Source: Membranipora membranacea (taxonomy: Eukaryota > Bryozoa > Gymnolaemata > Cheilostomatida > Membraniporidae). Taken from it: 64,000 bases of DNA. The stretch covers positions 21,004,025 to 21,068,024 of the forward strand of contig OU612070.1 in the NCBI GenBank assembly GCA_914767715.1. The letters run 5' to 3'. The number at the start of each line of letters is the position of its first letter. Position 1 is the first letter of the stretch. A program made the position numbers and the translations under genes. Below are positions 50,701 to 63,738 of this stretch, piece by piece. The notes under the pieces are model-generated. The model saw nothing but the letters and a program-made list of their open reading frames with translations, was not told the DNA's origin and made no database searches.

Positions 50701-51050
50701 GACGGAGTTAGAAAAGAATCCAACAGAGTTTTAATTTTTCAATGCTGCCGTTTGGCATGTTTTTTTTTGGCAAAAGTGGACGTCGTTAAAGTTGGCGCTG
50801 ACGGAGAACGGAGACCCGCAGAGACAAACGGACTTCAGATTTGAGACGAGCAGGAGTTGCTCCTCCTTATGAGGTAGGTCAAAAGCAAATCTATTTTTTG
50901 ACCCGGGCGAAAAAAAACCATGATACCCTCCCTTGGTATAATTTTTGAAATTTCGAGTCAGCGTAATTACCAACCAGTTAATCGGAGGATCCCAATATTC
51001 TGCAGTTTGAATAAGGCCAATAAGGGCTTGAAGTGGTCGGAGTTAGATAA
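47733..51050. repeat. Eleven-monomer higher-order repeat (3,667 bp offset), copy 1
   Basis: Begins with the second five-monomer unit. It continues through TTTTAAGTCAGCG, GTCGTGAAAG, GACACACGG, GGTTAAAATC, GAAATTGCAAG, the plus-strand GAGTTTTTATTTTTC monomer and TTTTTGCAAAAGTGGACTTC. All recur 3,667-3,668 bp later. Confidence 0.85.
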
Positions 51051-51399
51051 GAATCCATCAGAGTTTTAATCTTTCAATGCTGCCGTTTGGCATGTTTTTT
51101 TTTGGCAAAAGTGGACGTCGTTAAAGTTGGCGCTGACGGAGAACGGAGACCCGCAGAGACAAACGGACTTCAGATTTGAGACGAGCAGGAGTTGCTCCTC
51201 CTTATGAGGTAGGTTAAAGCAAATCTATTTTTTGACCCTAGCGAAAAAAAACCATGATACCCTCCCTTGGTATAATTTTTGAAATTTCAAATCAGGGTAA
51301 TTACCAACCAGTTAATCGGAGGATCCCAATATTCTGCAGTTTGAATAAGGCCAATAAGGGCTTGAAGTGGACGGAGTTAGATAAGAATCCAGCAGAGTT

Positions 51400-54300
51400 T
51401 TAAGTTTTCAATGCTGCTGTTTGGCATGTTTTTTTTTGGCAAAAGTGGACGTCGTTAAAGTTGGCGCTGACGGAGAACGGAGACCCGCAGAGACAAACGG
51501 ACTTCAGATTTGAGACGAGCAGGAGTTGCTCCTCCTTATGAGGTAGGTTAAAAGCAAATCTATTTTTTGACCCGAGCGAAAAAAAACCATGATACCCTCC
51601 CTTGGTATAATTTTTCAAATTTCAAGTCAGCGTAATTATCAACCAGTTAATCGGAGGATCCCAATATTCTGCAGTTTGAATAAGGCCAATAAGGGCTTGA
51701 AGTGGACGGAGTTAGATAAGAATCCAACAGAGTTTTAATTTTTCAATGCTGCCGTTTGGCATGTTTTTTTTTGGCAAAAGTGGACGTCGTTAAAGTTGGC
51801 GCTGACGGAGAACGGAGACCCGCAGAGACAAACGGACTTCAGATTTGAGACGAGCAGGAGTTGCTCCTCCTTATGAGGTAGGTTAAAAGCAAATCTATTT
51901 TTTGACCCGAGCGAAAAAAAACCATGATACCCTCCCTTGGTATAATTTTTGAAATTTCAAGTCAGCGTAATTACCAACCAGTTAATCGGAGGATCCCAAT
52001 ATTCTGCAGTTTGAATAAGGCCAATAAGGGCTTGAAGTGGTCGGAGTTAGATAAGAATCCATCAGAGTTTTAATCTTTCAATGCAGCCGTTTGGCATGTT
52101 TTTTTTTGGCAAAAGTGGACGTCGTTAAAGTTGGCGCTGACAGAGAACGGAGACCCGCAGAGACAAACGGACTTCAGATTTGAGACGAGCAGGAGTTGCT
52201 CCTCCTTATGAGGTAGGTTAAAAGCAAACCTATTTTTTGACCCGAGCGAAAAAAAACCATGATACCCTCCCTTGGTATAATTTTTGAAATTTCAAGTCAC
52301 GTAATTACCAACCAGTTAATCGGAGGATCCCAATATTCTGCAGTTTGAATAAGGCCAATAAGGGCTTGAAGTGGTCGGAGTTAGATAAGAATCCATCAGA
52401 GTTTTAATTTTTCAATGCTGCCGTTTGGCATGTTTTTTTTTGGCAAAAGTGGACGTCGTTAAAGTTGGCGCTGACGGAGACCCGCAGAGACAAACGAACT
52501 TCAGATTTGAGACGAGCGGGAGTTGCTCCTCCTTATGAGGTAGGTTGAAAGCAAATCTATTTTTTGACCCGAGCGAAAAAAAACCATGATACCCTCCCTT
52601 GGTATAATTTTTGAAATTTCAAGTCAGCGTAATTACCAACCAGTTAATCGGAGGATCCCACTATTCTGCAGTTTGAATAAGGCCAATAAGGGCTTGAAGT
52701 GGACGGAATTAGAAAAGAATCCAACAGAGTTTTAATTTTTCAATGCTGCCGTTTGGCATGTTTTTTTTTGGCAAAAGTGGACGTCGTTAAAGTTGGCGCT
52801 GACGGAGAACGGAGACCCGCAGAGACAAACGGACTTCAGATTTGAGACGAGCAGGAGTTGCTCCTCCTTATGAGGTAGGTTAAAGCAAATCTAGTTTTTG
52901 ACCTGAGCGAAAAAAAACCATGATACCCTCCCTTGGTATAATTTTTGAAATTTTAAGTCAGCGTAATTACCAACCAGTTAATCGGAGGATCCCAATATTC
53001 TGCAGTTTGAATAAGGCCAATAAGGGCTTGAAGTGGTCGGAGCTAGATAAGAATCCAACAGAGTTTTAATTTTTCAATGCTGCCGTTTGGCATGTATTTT
53101 TTTTGGCAAAAGTGGACGTCGTGAAAGTTGGCGCTGACGGAGAACGGAGACCCGCAGAGACACACGGACTTCAGATTTGAGACGAGCAGGAGTTGCTCCT
53201 CCTTATGAGGTAGGTTAAAAGCAAATCTATTTTTTGACCCGAGCGAAAAAAATCCATGATACCCTCCCTTGGTATAATTTTTGAAATTTCAAGTCAGCGT
53301 AATTACCAACCAGTTAATCGGAGGATCCCAATATTCTGCAGTTTGAATAAGGCCAATAAGGGCTTGAAGTGGTCGGAGTTAGAAGAGAATCCAACAGAGT
53401 TTTAATTTTTCAATGCTGCCGTTTGTCATGTTTTTTTTTGGCAAAAGTGGACGTCGTTAAAGTTGGCGCTGACGGAGAACGGAGACCCGCAGAGACAAAC
53501 GGACTTCAGATTTGAGACGAGCAGGAGTTGCTCCTCCTTATGAGGTAGGTTAAAATCAAATCTATTTTTTGACCCGAGCGAAAAAAAACCATGATACCCT
53601 CCCTTGGTATAATTTTTGAAATTGCAAGTCAGCGTAATTACCAACCAGTTAATCGGAGGATCCCAATATTCTGCAGTTTGAATAAGGCCAATAAGGGCTT
53701 GAAGTGGACGGAGTTAGATAAGAATCCAACAAAGTTTTTATTTTTCAATGCTGCCGTTTGGCATGTTTTTTTTTGCAAAAGTGGACTTCGTTAAAGTTGG
53801 CGCTGACGGAGAACGGAAACCCGCAGAGATAAACGGACTTCAGATTTGAGACGAGCAGGAGTTGCTCCTCCTTATGAGGTAGGTTAAAAGCAAATCTATT
53901 TTTTGACCCGAGCGAAAAAAAAACCATGATACCCTCCCTTGGTATAATTTTTGAAATTTCAAGTCACGTAATTACCAACCAGTTAATCGGAGGATCCCAA
54001 TATTCTGCAGTTTGAATAAGGCCAATAAGGGCTTGAAGTGGTCGGAGTTAGATAAGAATCCATCAGAGTTTTAATTTTTCAATGCTGCCGTTTGGCATGT
54101 TTTTTTTTGGCAAAAGTGGACGTCGTTAAAGTTGGCGCTGACGGAGACCCGCAGAGACAAACGAACTTCAGATTTGAGACGAGCGGGAGTTGCTCCTCCT
54201 TATGAGGTAGGTTAAAAGGAAATCTATTTTTTGACCCGAGCGAAAAAAAACCATGATACCCTCCCTTGGTATAATTTTTGAAATTTCAAGTCAGCGTAAT

Positions 54301-54690
54301 TACCAACCAGTTAATCGGAGGATCCCACTATTCTGCAGTTTGAATAAGGCCAATAAGGGCTTGAAGCGGACGGAGTTAGAAAAGAATCCAACAGAGTTTT
54401 AATTTTTCAATGCTGCCGTTTGGCATGTTTTTTTTTGGCAAAAGTGGACGTCGTTAAAGTTGGCGCTGACGGAGAACGGAGACCCGCAGAGACAAACGGA
54501 CTTCAGATTTGAGACGAGCAGGAGTTGCTCCTCCTTATGAGGTAGGTCAAAAGCAAATCTATTTTTTGACCCGAGCGAAAAAAAACCATGATACCCTCCC
54601 TTGGTATAATTTTTGAAATTTCGAGTCAGCGTAATTACCAACCAGTTAATCGGAGGATCCCAATATTCTGCAGTTTGAATAAGGCCAATA
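51400..54690. repeat. Eleven-monomer higher-order repeat, copy 2
   Basis: Matches 47.73-51.05 kb. Differences include AATGCAGCC near 52080, CCAACAAAG at 53726 in place of CCAACAGAG, and one more A in the tract near 53919. The isolated CCCGGGCG at about 50900 in copy 1 is CCCGAGCG in copy 2 (about 54570), so that site reverted or was converted in one copy only. Confidence 0.85.
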
Positions 54691-56395
54691 ATGGCTTGAA
54701 GTGGACAGAGTTAGATAAGAATCCATCAGAGTTTTAATTTTTCAATGCTGCCGTTTGGCATGTTTTTTTTTTGGCAAAAGTGGACGTCGTTAAAGATGGC
54801 GCTGACGGAGAACGGAGACCCGCAGAGACAAACGGATTTCAGATTTGAGACGAGCAGGAGTTGCTCCTCCTTGTGAGGTAGGTTAAAAGCAAATCTATTT
54901 TTTGACCCGAGCGAAAAAAAACCATGATACCCTACCTTGATATAATTTTTGAAATTTCAAGTCAGCGTAATTACCAACCAGTTGATCGGAGGATCCCAAT
55001 ATTCTGCAGTTTGAATAAGGCCAATAAGGGCTTGAAGTGGACGGAGTTAGATAAGAATCCATCAGAGTTTTAATTTTTCAATGCTGCCGTTTGGCATGTT
55101 TTTTTTTTGGCAAAAGTGGACGTCGTTAAAGTTGGCGCTGACGGAGAACGGAGACCCGCGGAGACAAACGGACTTCAGATTTGAGACGAGCAGGAGTTGC
55201 TCCTCCTTATGAGGTAGGTTAAAAGCAAATCTATTTTTTGACCCGAGCGAAAAAAAACCATGATACCCTCCCTTGGTATAACTTTTGAAATTTCAAGTCA
55301 GCGTAATTACCAACCAGTTAATCGGAGTATCCCAATATTCTGCAGTTTGAATAAGGCCAATAAGGGCTTGAAGTGGACGGAGTTAGATAAGAATCCAACA
55401 GAGTTTTAATTTTTCAATGCTGCTGTTTGGCATGTTTTTTTTTGGCAAAAGTGGACGTCGTTAAAGTTGGCGCTGACGGAGAACGGAGACCCGCAGAGAC
55501 AAACGGACTTCAGATTTGAGACGAGCAGGAGTTGCTCCTCCTTATGAGGTAGGTTAAAAGCAAATCTATTTTTTGACCCGAGCGAAAAAAAACCATGATA
55601 CCCTCCCTTGGTATAATTTTTCAAATTTCAAGTCAGCGTAATTATCAACCAGTTAATCGGAGGATCCCAATATTCTGCAGTTTGAATAAGGCCAATAAGG
55701 GCTTGAAGTGGACGGAGTTAGATAAGAATCCAACAGAGTTATAATTTTTCAATGCTGCCGTTTGGCATGTTTTTTTTTGGCAAAAGTGGACGTCGTTAAA
55801 GTTGGCGCTGACGGAGAACGGAGACCCGCAGAGACAAACGGACTTCAGATTTGAGACGAGCAGGAGTTGCTCCTCCTTATGAGGTAGGTTAAAAGCAAAT
55901 CTATTTTTTGACCCGAGCGAAAAAAAACCATGATACCCTCCCTTGGTATAATTTTTGAAATTTCAAGTCAGCGTAATTACCAACCAGTTAATCGGAGGAT
56001 CCCAATATTCTGCAGTTTGAATAAGGCCAATAAGGGCTTGAAGTGGACAGAGTTAGATAAGAATCCATTAGAGTTTTAATTTTTCAATGCTGCCGTTTGG
56101 CATGTTTTTTTTTGGCAAAAGTGGACGTCGTTAAAGTTGGCGCTGACGGAGAACGGAGACCCGCAGAGACAAACGGACTTCAGATTTGAGAGGAGCAGGA
56201 GTTGCTCCTCCTTATGAGGTAGGTTAAAAGCAAATCTATTTTTTGACCCGAGCGAAAAAAAACCATGATACCCTCCCTTGGTATAATTTTTGAAATTTCA
56301 AGTCAGCGTAATTACCAACCAGTTAATCGGAGGATCCCAATATTCTGCAGTTTGAATAAGGCCAATAAGGGCTTGAAGTGGTCGGAGTTAGATAA
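54690..56395. repeat. Less ordered monomers between higher-order blocks
   Basis: About five CCCGAG-type monomers carry private changes such as AATAATGGC (54687), AAAGATGGCG (54793), CCCTACCTTG (54930), GTTGATCGG (54981), CGCGGAGAC (55157) and GGAGTATCCC (55326, BamHI site lost). I see no clean internal register and no other element. Confidence 0.6.
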
Positions 56396-58745
56396 GAATC
56401 CATCAGAGTTTTAATTTTTCAATGCTTCCGTTTGGCATTTTTTTTTGGCAAAAGTGGATGTCGTTAAAGTTGGCGCTGACGGAGAACGGAGACCCGCAGA
56501 GACAAACGGACTTCAGATTTGAGACGAGCAGGAGTTGCTCCTCCTTATGCGGTAGGTTAAAAGCAAATCTATTTTTTGACTCGAGCGAAAAAAACCATGA
56601 TACCCTCCATTGGTATTATTTTTGAAATTTCAAGTCAGCGTAATTACCAACCAGTTAATCGGAGGATCCCAATATTCTGCAGTTTGAATAAGGCCAATAA
56701 GGGCTTGAAGTGGACGGAGTAAGATAAGAATCCAACAGAGTTTTAATTCTTCAATGCTGCCGTTTGGCATGTTTTTTTTTTGGCAAAAGTGGACGTCGTT
56801 AAAGTTGGCGCTGACGGAGAACGGAGAACCGCAGAGACAAACGGACTTCAGATTTGAGAGGAGCAGGAGTTGCTCCTCCTTATGAGGTAGGTTAAAAGCA
56901 AATCTTTTTTTTGACCCGAGCGAAAAAAAACCATGATACCCTCCCTTGGTATAATTTTTGAAATTTCAAGTCAGCGTAATTACCAACCAGTTAATCGGAG
57001 GATCCCAATATTCTGCAGTTTGAATAAGGCCAATAAGGGCTTGAAGTGGTCGGAGTTAGATAAGAATCCATCAGAGTTTTAATTTTTCAATGCTTCCGTT
57101 TGGCATTTTTTTTTGGCAAAAGTGGATGTCGTTAAAGTTGGCGCTGACGGAGAACGGAGACCCGCAGAGACAAACGGACTTCAGATTTAAGACGAGCAGG
57201 AGTTGCTCCTCCTTATGCGGTAGGTTAAAAGCAAATCTATTTTTTGACCCGAGCGAAAAAAACCATGATACCCTCCCTTGGTATAATTTTTGAAATTTCA
57301 AGTCAGCGTAATTACCAACCAGTTAATCGGAGGATCCCAATATTCTGCAGTTTGAATAAGGCCAATAAGGGCTTGAAGTGGACGGAGTAAGATAAGAATC
57401 CAACAGAGTTTTAATTCTTCAGTGCTGCCGTTTGGCATGTTTTTTTTTGGCAAAAGTGGACGTCGTTAAAGTTGGCGCTGACGGAGAACGGAGAACGGAG
57501 ACCCGCAGAGACAAACGGACTTCAGATTTGAGACGAACAGGAGTTGCTCCTCCTTGTGAGGTAGGTTAAAAGCAAATCTATTTTTTGACCCGAGCGAAAA
57601 AAAACCATGATACCCTCCCTTGGTATAATTTTTGAAATTTCAAGTCAGCGTAATTACCAACCAGTTAATCGGAGGATCCCAATATTCTGCTGTTTGAATA
57701 AGGCCAATAAGGGCTTGAAGTGGTCGGAGTTAGATAAGAATCCATCAGAGTTTTAATTTTTCAATGCTGCCGTTTGGCATGTTTTTTTTTTGGCAAAAGT
57801 GGACGTCGTTAAAGTTGGCGCTGACGGAGAACGGAGACCTGCAGGGACAAACGGACTTCAGATTTGAGACGAGCAGGAGTTGCTCCTCCTTATGAGGTAG
57901 GTTAAAAGCAAGTCTATTTTTTGACCCGAGCGAAAAAAAACCATGATACCCTCCCTTGGTACAATTTTTGAAATTGCAAGTCAGCGTAATTACCAACCAG
58001 TTAATCGGAGGATCCCAATATTCTGCAGTTTGAATAAGGCCAATAAGGGCTTGAAGTGGACGGAGTTAGATAAGAATCCAACAGAGTTTTTATTTTTCAA
58101 TGCTGCCGTTTGGCATGTTTTTTTTTGCAAAAGTGGACTTCGTTAAAGTTGGCGCTGACGGAGAACGGAGACCCGCAGAGATAAACGGACTTCAGATTTG
58201 AGACGAGCAGGAGTTGCTCCTCCTTATGAGGTAGGTTAAAAGCAAATCTATTTTTTGACCCGAGCGAAAAAAAACCATGATACCCTCCCTTGGTATAATT
58301 TTTGAAATTTCAAGTCACGTAATTACCAACCAGTTAATCGGAGGATCCCAATATTCTGCAGTTTGAATAAGGCCAATAAGGGCTTGAAGTGGTCGGAGTT
58401 AGATAAGAATCCATCAGAGTTTTAATTTTTCAATGCTGCCGTTTGGCATGTTTTTTTTTGGCAAAAGTGGACGTCGTTAAAGTTGGCGCTGACGGAGAAC
58501 GGACACCCGCAGAGACAAACGGACTTCAGATTTGAGACGAGCAGGAGTTGCTCCTCCTTATGAGGTAGGTTAAAAGCAAATCTAGTTTTTGACCTGAGCG
58601 AAAAAGAACCATGATACCCTCCCTTGGTATAATTTTTGAAATATTAAGTCAGCGTAATTACCAACCAGTTAATCGGAGGATCCCAATATTCTGCAGTTTG
58701 AATAAGGCCAATAAGGGCTTGAAGTGGTCGGAGTTAGATAAGAAT
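56395..58745. repeat. Seven-monomer higher-order repeat (2,346 bp), copy 1
   Basis: Markers repeated at +2,346 bp: GCTTCCGTTTGGC with GTGGATGTCG (about 56426/58772), CTTATGCGG, GAGTAAGATAAG (56717/59063; 57385/59731), AATCTTTTTTTTGACC, the doubled 7-bp unit (57486/59832), CTGCTGTTTG, CTGCAGGGAC, GAAATTGCAAG and GAGATAAACGG. The first two monomers are themselves a 668-bp tandem duplication (56.42 and 57.09 kb). Confidence 0.85.
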
Positions 58746-61090
58746 CCATCAGAGTTTTAATTTTTCAATGCTTCCGTTTGGCATTTTTTTTTGGCAAAAG
58801 TGGATGTCGTTAAAGTTGGCGCTGACGGAGAACGGAGACCCGCAGAGACAAACGGACTTCAGATTTGAGACGAGCAGGAGTTGCTCCTCCTTATGCGGTA
58901 GGTTAAAAGCAAATCTATTTTTTGACTCGAGCGAAAAAAACCATGATACCCTCCATTGGTATAATTTTTGAAATTTCAAGTCAGCGTAATTACCAACCAG
59001 TTAATCGGAGGATCCCAATATTCTGCAGTTTGAATAAGGCCAATAAGGGCTCGAAGTGGACGGAGTAAGATAAGAATCCAACAGAGTTTTAATTCTTCAA
59101 TGCTGCCGTTTGGCATGTTTTTTTTTTGGCAAAAGTGGACGTCGTTAAAGTTGGCGCTGACGGAGAACGGAGAACCGCAGAGACAAACGGACTTCAGATT
59201 TGAGAGGAGCAGGAGTTGCTCCTCCTTATGAGGTAGGTTAAAAGCAAATCTTTTTTTTGACCCGAGCGAAAAAAAACCATGATACCCTCCCTTGGTATAA
59301 TTTTTGAAATTTCAAGTCAGCGTAATTACCAACCAGTTAATCGGAGGATCCCAATATTCTGCAGTTTGAATAAGGCCAATAAGGGCTTGAAGTGGTCGGA
59401 GTTAGATAAGAATCCATCAGAGTTTTAATTTTTCAATGCTTCCGTTTGGCATTTTTTTTTGGCAAAAGTGGATGTCGTTAAAGTTGGCGCTGACGGAGAA
59501 CGGAGACCCGCAGAGACAAACGGACTTCAGATTTAAGACGAGCAGGAGTTGCTCCTCCTTATGCGGTAGGTTAAAAGCAAATCTATTTTTTGACCCGAGC
59601 GAAAAAAACCATGATACCCTCCCTTGGTATAATTTTTGAAATTTCAAGTCAGCGTAATTACCAACCAGTTAATCGGAGGATCCCAATATTCTGCAGTTTG
59701 AATAAGGCCAATAAGGGCTTGAAGTGGACGGAGTAAGATAAGAATCCAACAGAGTTTTAATTCTTCAGTGCTGCCGTTTGGCATGTTTTTTTTTGGCAAA
59801 AGTGGACGTCGTTAAAGTTGGCGCTGACGGAGAACGGAGAACGGAGACCCGCAGAGACAAACGGACTTCAGATTTGAGACGAACAGGAGTTGCTCCTCCT
59901 TGTGAGGTAGGTTAAAAGCAAATCTATTTTTTGACCCGAGCGAAAAAAAACCATGATACCCTCCCTTGGTATAATTTTTGAAATTTCAAGTCAGCGTAAT
60001 TACCAACCAGTTAATCGGAGGATCCCAATATTCTGCTGTTTGAATAAGGCCAATAAGGGCTTGAAGTGGTCGGAGTTAGATAAGAATCCATCAGAGTTTT
60101 AATTTTTCAATGCTGCCGTTTGGCATGTTTTTTTTTTGGCAAAAGTGGACGTCGTTAAAGTTGGCGCTGACGGAGAACGGAGACCTGCAGGGACAAACGG
60201 ACTTCAGATTTGAGACGAGCAGGAGTTGCTCCTCCTTATGAGGTAGGTTAAAAGCAAGTCTATTTTTTGACCCGAGCGAAAAAAAACCATGATACCCTCC
60301 CTTGGTACAATTTTTGAAATTGCAAGTCAGCGTAATTACCAACCAGTTAATCGGAGGATCCCAATATTCTGCAGTTTGAATAAGGCCAATAAGGGCTTGA
60401 AGTGGACGGAGTTAGATAAGAATCCAACAGAGTTTTTATTTTTCAATGCTGCCGTTTGGCATGTTTTTTTTTGCAAAAGTGGACTTCGTTAAAGTTGGCG
60501 CTGACGGAGAACGGAGACCCGCAGAGATAAACGGACTTCAGATTTGAGACGAGCAGGAGTTGCTCCTCCTTATGAGGTAGGTTAAAAGCAAATCTATTTT
60601 TTGACCCGAGCGAAAAAAAACCATGATACCCTCCCTTGGTATAATTTTTGAAATTTCAAGTCACGTAATTACCAACCAGTTAATCGGAGGATCCCAATAT
60701 TCTGCAGTTTGAATAAGGCCAATAAGGGCTTGAAGTGGTCGGAGTTAGATAAGAATCCATCAGAGTTTTAATTTTTCAATGCTGCCGTTTGGCATGTTTT
60801 TTTTTGGCAAAAGTGGACGTCGTTAAAGTTGGCGCTGACGGAGAACGGACACCCGCAGAGACAAACGGACTTCAGATTTGAGACGAGCAGGAGTTGCTCC
60901 TCCTTATGAGGTAGGTTAAAAGCAAATCTAGTTTTTGACCTGAGCGAAAAAGAACCATGATACCCTCCCTTGGTATAATTTTTGAAATTTTAAGTCAGCG
61001 TAATTACCAACCAGTTAATCGGAGGATCCCAATATTCTGCAGTTTGAATAAGGCCAATAAGGGCTTGAAGTGGACGGAGTTAGATAAGAG
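58746..61090. repeat. Seven-monomer higher-order repeat, copy 2
   Basis: Same monomer order as copy 1, with small changes such as GGGCTCGAAG (59048). Its right part also belongs to the six-monomer register that follows, so the two registers overlap. Confidence 0.85.
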
Positions 61091-61721
61091 TCAATCAGAG
61101 TTTTAATTTTTCAATGCTGCCGTTTGGCATGTTTTTTTTTGGGCAAAAGTGGACGTCGTTAAAGTTGACGCTGACGGAGAACGGAGACCCGCAGAGACAA
61201 ACGGACTCCAGATTTGAGACGAGCAGGAGTTGCTCCTCCTTATGAGGTAGGTTAAAAGCAAATCTATTTTTTGACCCGAGCGAAAAAAAACCATGATACC
61301 CTCCCTTGGTATAATTTTTGAAATTTCGAGTCAGCGTAATTACCAACCAGTTAATCGGAGGATCCCAATATTCTGCAGTTTGAATAAGGCCAGTATGGGC
61401 TTAAAGTGGTCGGAGTTAGATAAGAATGCATCAGAGTTTTAATTTTTCAATTCTGCCGTTTGGCATGTTTTTTTTTGGCAAAAGTGGACGTCGTTAAAGT
61501 TGGCGCTGACGGAGAACGGAGACCCGCAGAGACAAACGGACTTCAGATTTGAGACAAGCAGGAGTTGCTCCTCCTTATGAGGTAGGTTAAAAGCAAATCT
61601 AGTTTTTGACCCGAGCGAAAAAAAACCATGATACCCTCCCTTGGTATAATTTTTGAAATTTCAAGTCAGCGTAATTACCAACCAGTTAATCGGAGGATCC
61701 CAATATTCTGCAGTTTGAATA
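59705..61721. repeat. Six-monomer higher-order repeat (2,017 bp), copy 1
   Basis: GAGTAAGATAAG lies at 59731, 61748 and 63765, giving two equal steps of 2,017 bp. CTGCTGTTTG, CTGCAGGGAC, GAAATTGCAAG, AAGTCACGTAA, GAACGGACACCC and CCAGTATGGGCTTAAAG follow in the same order. Confidence 0.85.
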
Positions 61722-63738
61722 AGGCCAATAAGGGCTTGAAGTGGACGGAGTAAGATAAGAATCCAACAGAGTTTTAATTCTTCAATGCTGCCGTTTGGCA
61801 TGTTTTTTTTTGGCAAAAGTGGACGTCGTTAAAGTTGGCGCTGACGGAGAACGGAGAACGGAGACCCGCAGAGACATACGGACTTCAGATTTGAGACGAA
61901 CAGGAGTTGCTCCTCCTTATGAGGTAGGTTAAAAGCAAATCTATTTTTTGACCCGAGCGAAAAAAAACCATGATACCCTCCCTTGGTATAATTTTTGAAA
62001 TTTCAAGTCAGCGTAATTACCAACCAGTTAATCGGAGGATCCCAATATTCTGCTGTTTGAATAAGGCCAATAAGGGCTTGAAGTGGTCGGAGTTAGATAA
62101 GAATCCATCAGAGTTTTAATTTTTCAATGCTGCCGTTTGGCATGTTTTTTTTTTGGCAAAAGTGGACGTCGTTAAAGTTGGCGCTGACGGAGAACGGAGA
62201 CCTGCAGGGACAAACGGATTTCAGATTTGAGACGAGCAGGAGTTGCTCCTCCTTATGAGGTAGGTTAAAAGCAAATCTATTTTTTGACCCGAGCGAAAAA
62301 AAACCATGATACCCTCCCTTGGTACAATTTTTGAAATTGCAAGTCAGCGTAATTACCAACCAGTTAATCGGAGGATCCCAATATTCTGCAGTTTGAATAA
62401 GGCCAATAAGGGCTTGAAGTGGACGGAGTTAGATAAGAATCCAACAGAGTTTTTATTTTTCAATGCTGCCGTTTGGCATGTTTTTTTTTGCAAAAGTGGA
62501 CTTCGTTAAAGTTGGCGCTGACGGAGAACGGAGACCCGCAGAGATAAACGGACTTCAGATTTGAGACGAGCAGGAGTTGCTCCTCCTTATGAGGTAGGTT
62601 AAAAGCAAATCTATTTTTTGACCCGAGCGAAAAAAAACCATGATACCCTCCCTTGGTATAATTTTTGAAATTTCAAGTCACGTAATTACCAACCAGTTAA
62701 TCGGAGGATCCCAATATTCTGCAGTTTGAATAAGGCCAATAAGGGCTTGAAGTGGTCGGAGTTAGATAAGAATCCATCAGAGTTTTAATTTTTCAATGCT
62801 GCCGTTTGGCATGTTTTTTTTTGGCAAAAGTGGACGTCGTTAAAGTTGGCGCTGACGGAGAACGGACACCCGCAGAGACAAACGGACTTCAGATTTGAGA
62901 CGAGCAGGAGTTGCTCCTCCTTATGAGGTAGGTTAAAAGCAAATCTAGTTTTTGACCTGAGCGAAAAAAAACCATGATACCCTCCCTTGGTATTTATTTT
63001 CAAATTTTAAGTCAGCGTAATTACCAACCAGTTAATCGGAGGATCCCAATATTCTGCAGTTTGAATAAGGCCAATAAGGGCTTGAAGTGGACGGAGTTAG
63101 ATAAGAATCAATCAGAGTTTTAATTTTTCAATGCTGCCGTTTGGCATGTTTTTTTTTTGGCAAAAGTGGACGTCGTTAAAGTTGACGCTGACGGAGAACG
63201 GAGACCCGCAGAGACAAACGGACTCCAGATTTGAGACGAGCAGGAGTTGCTCCTCCTTATGAGGTAGGTTAAAAGCAAATCTATTTTTTGACCCGAGCGA
63301 AAAAAAACCATGATACCCTCCCTTGGTATAATTTTTGAAATTTCGAGTCAGCGTAATTACCAACCAGTTAATCGGAGGATCCCAATATTCTGCAGTTTGA
63401 ATAAGGCCAGTATGGGCTTAAAGTGGTCGGAGTTAGATAAGAATGCATCAGAGTTTTAATTTTTCAATTCTGCCGTTTGGCATGTTTTTTTTTGGCAAAA
63501 GTGGACGTCGTTAAAGTTGGCGCTGACGGAGAACGGAGACCCGCAGAGACAAACGGACTTCAGATTTGAGACGAGCAGGAGTTGCTCCTCCTTATGAGGT
63601 AGGTTAAAAGCAAATCTAGTTTTTGACCCGAGCGAAAAAAAACCATGATACCCTCCCTTGGTATAATTTTTGAAATTTCAAGTCAGCGTAATTACCAACC
63701 AGTTAATCGGAGGATCCCAATATTCTGCAGTTTGAATA
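61722..63738. repeat. Six-monomer higher-order repeat, copy 2
   Basis: Same order as copy 1. A private change is GGTATTTATTTTCAAATTTT (62990-63009) where copy 1 has GGTATAATTTTTGAAATTTT. Confidence 0.85.
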
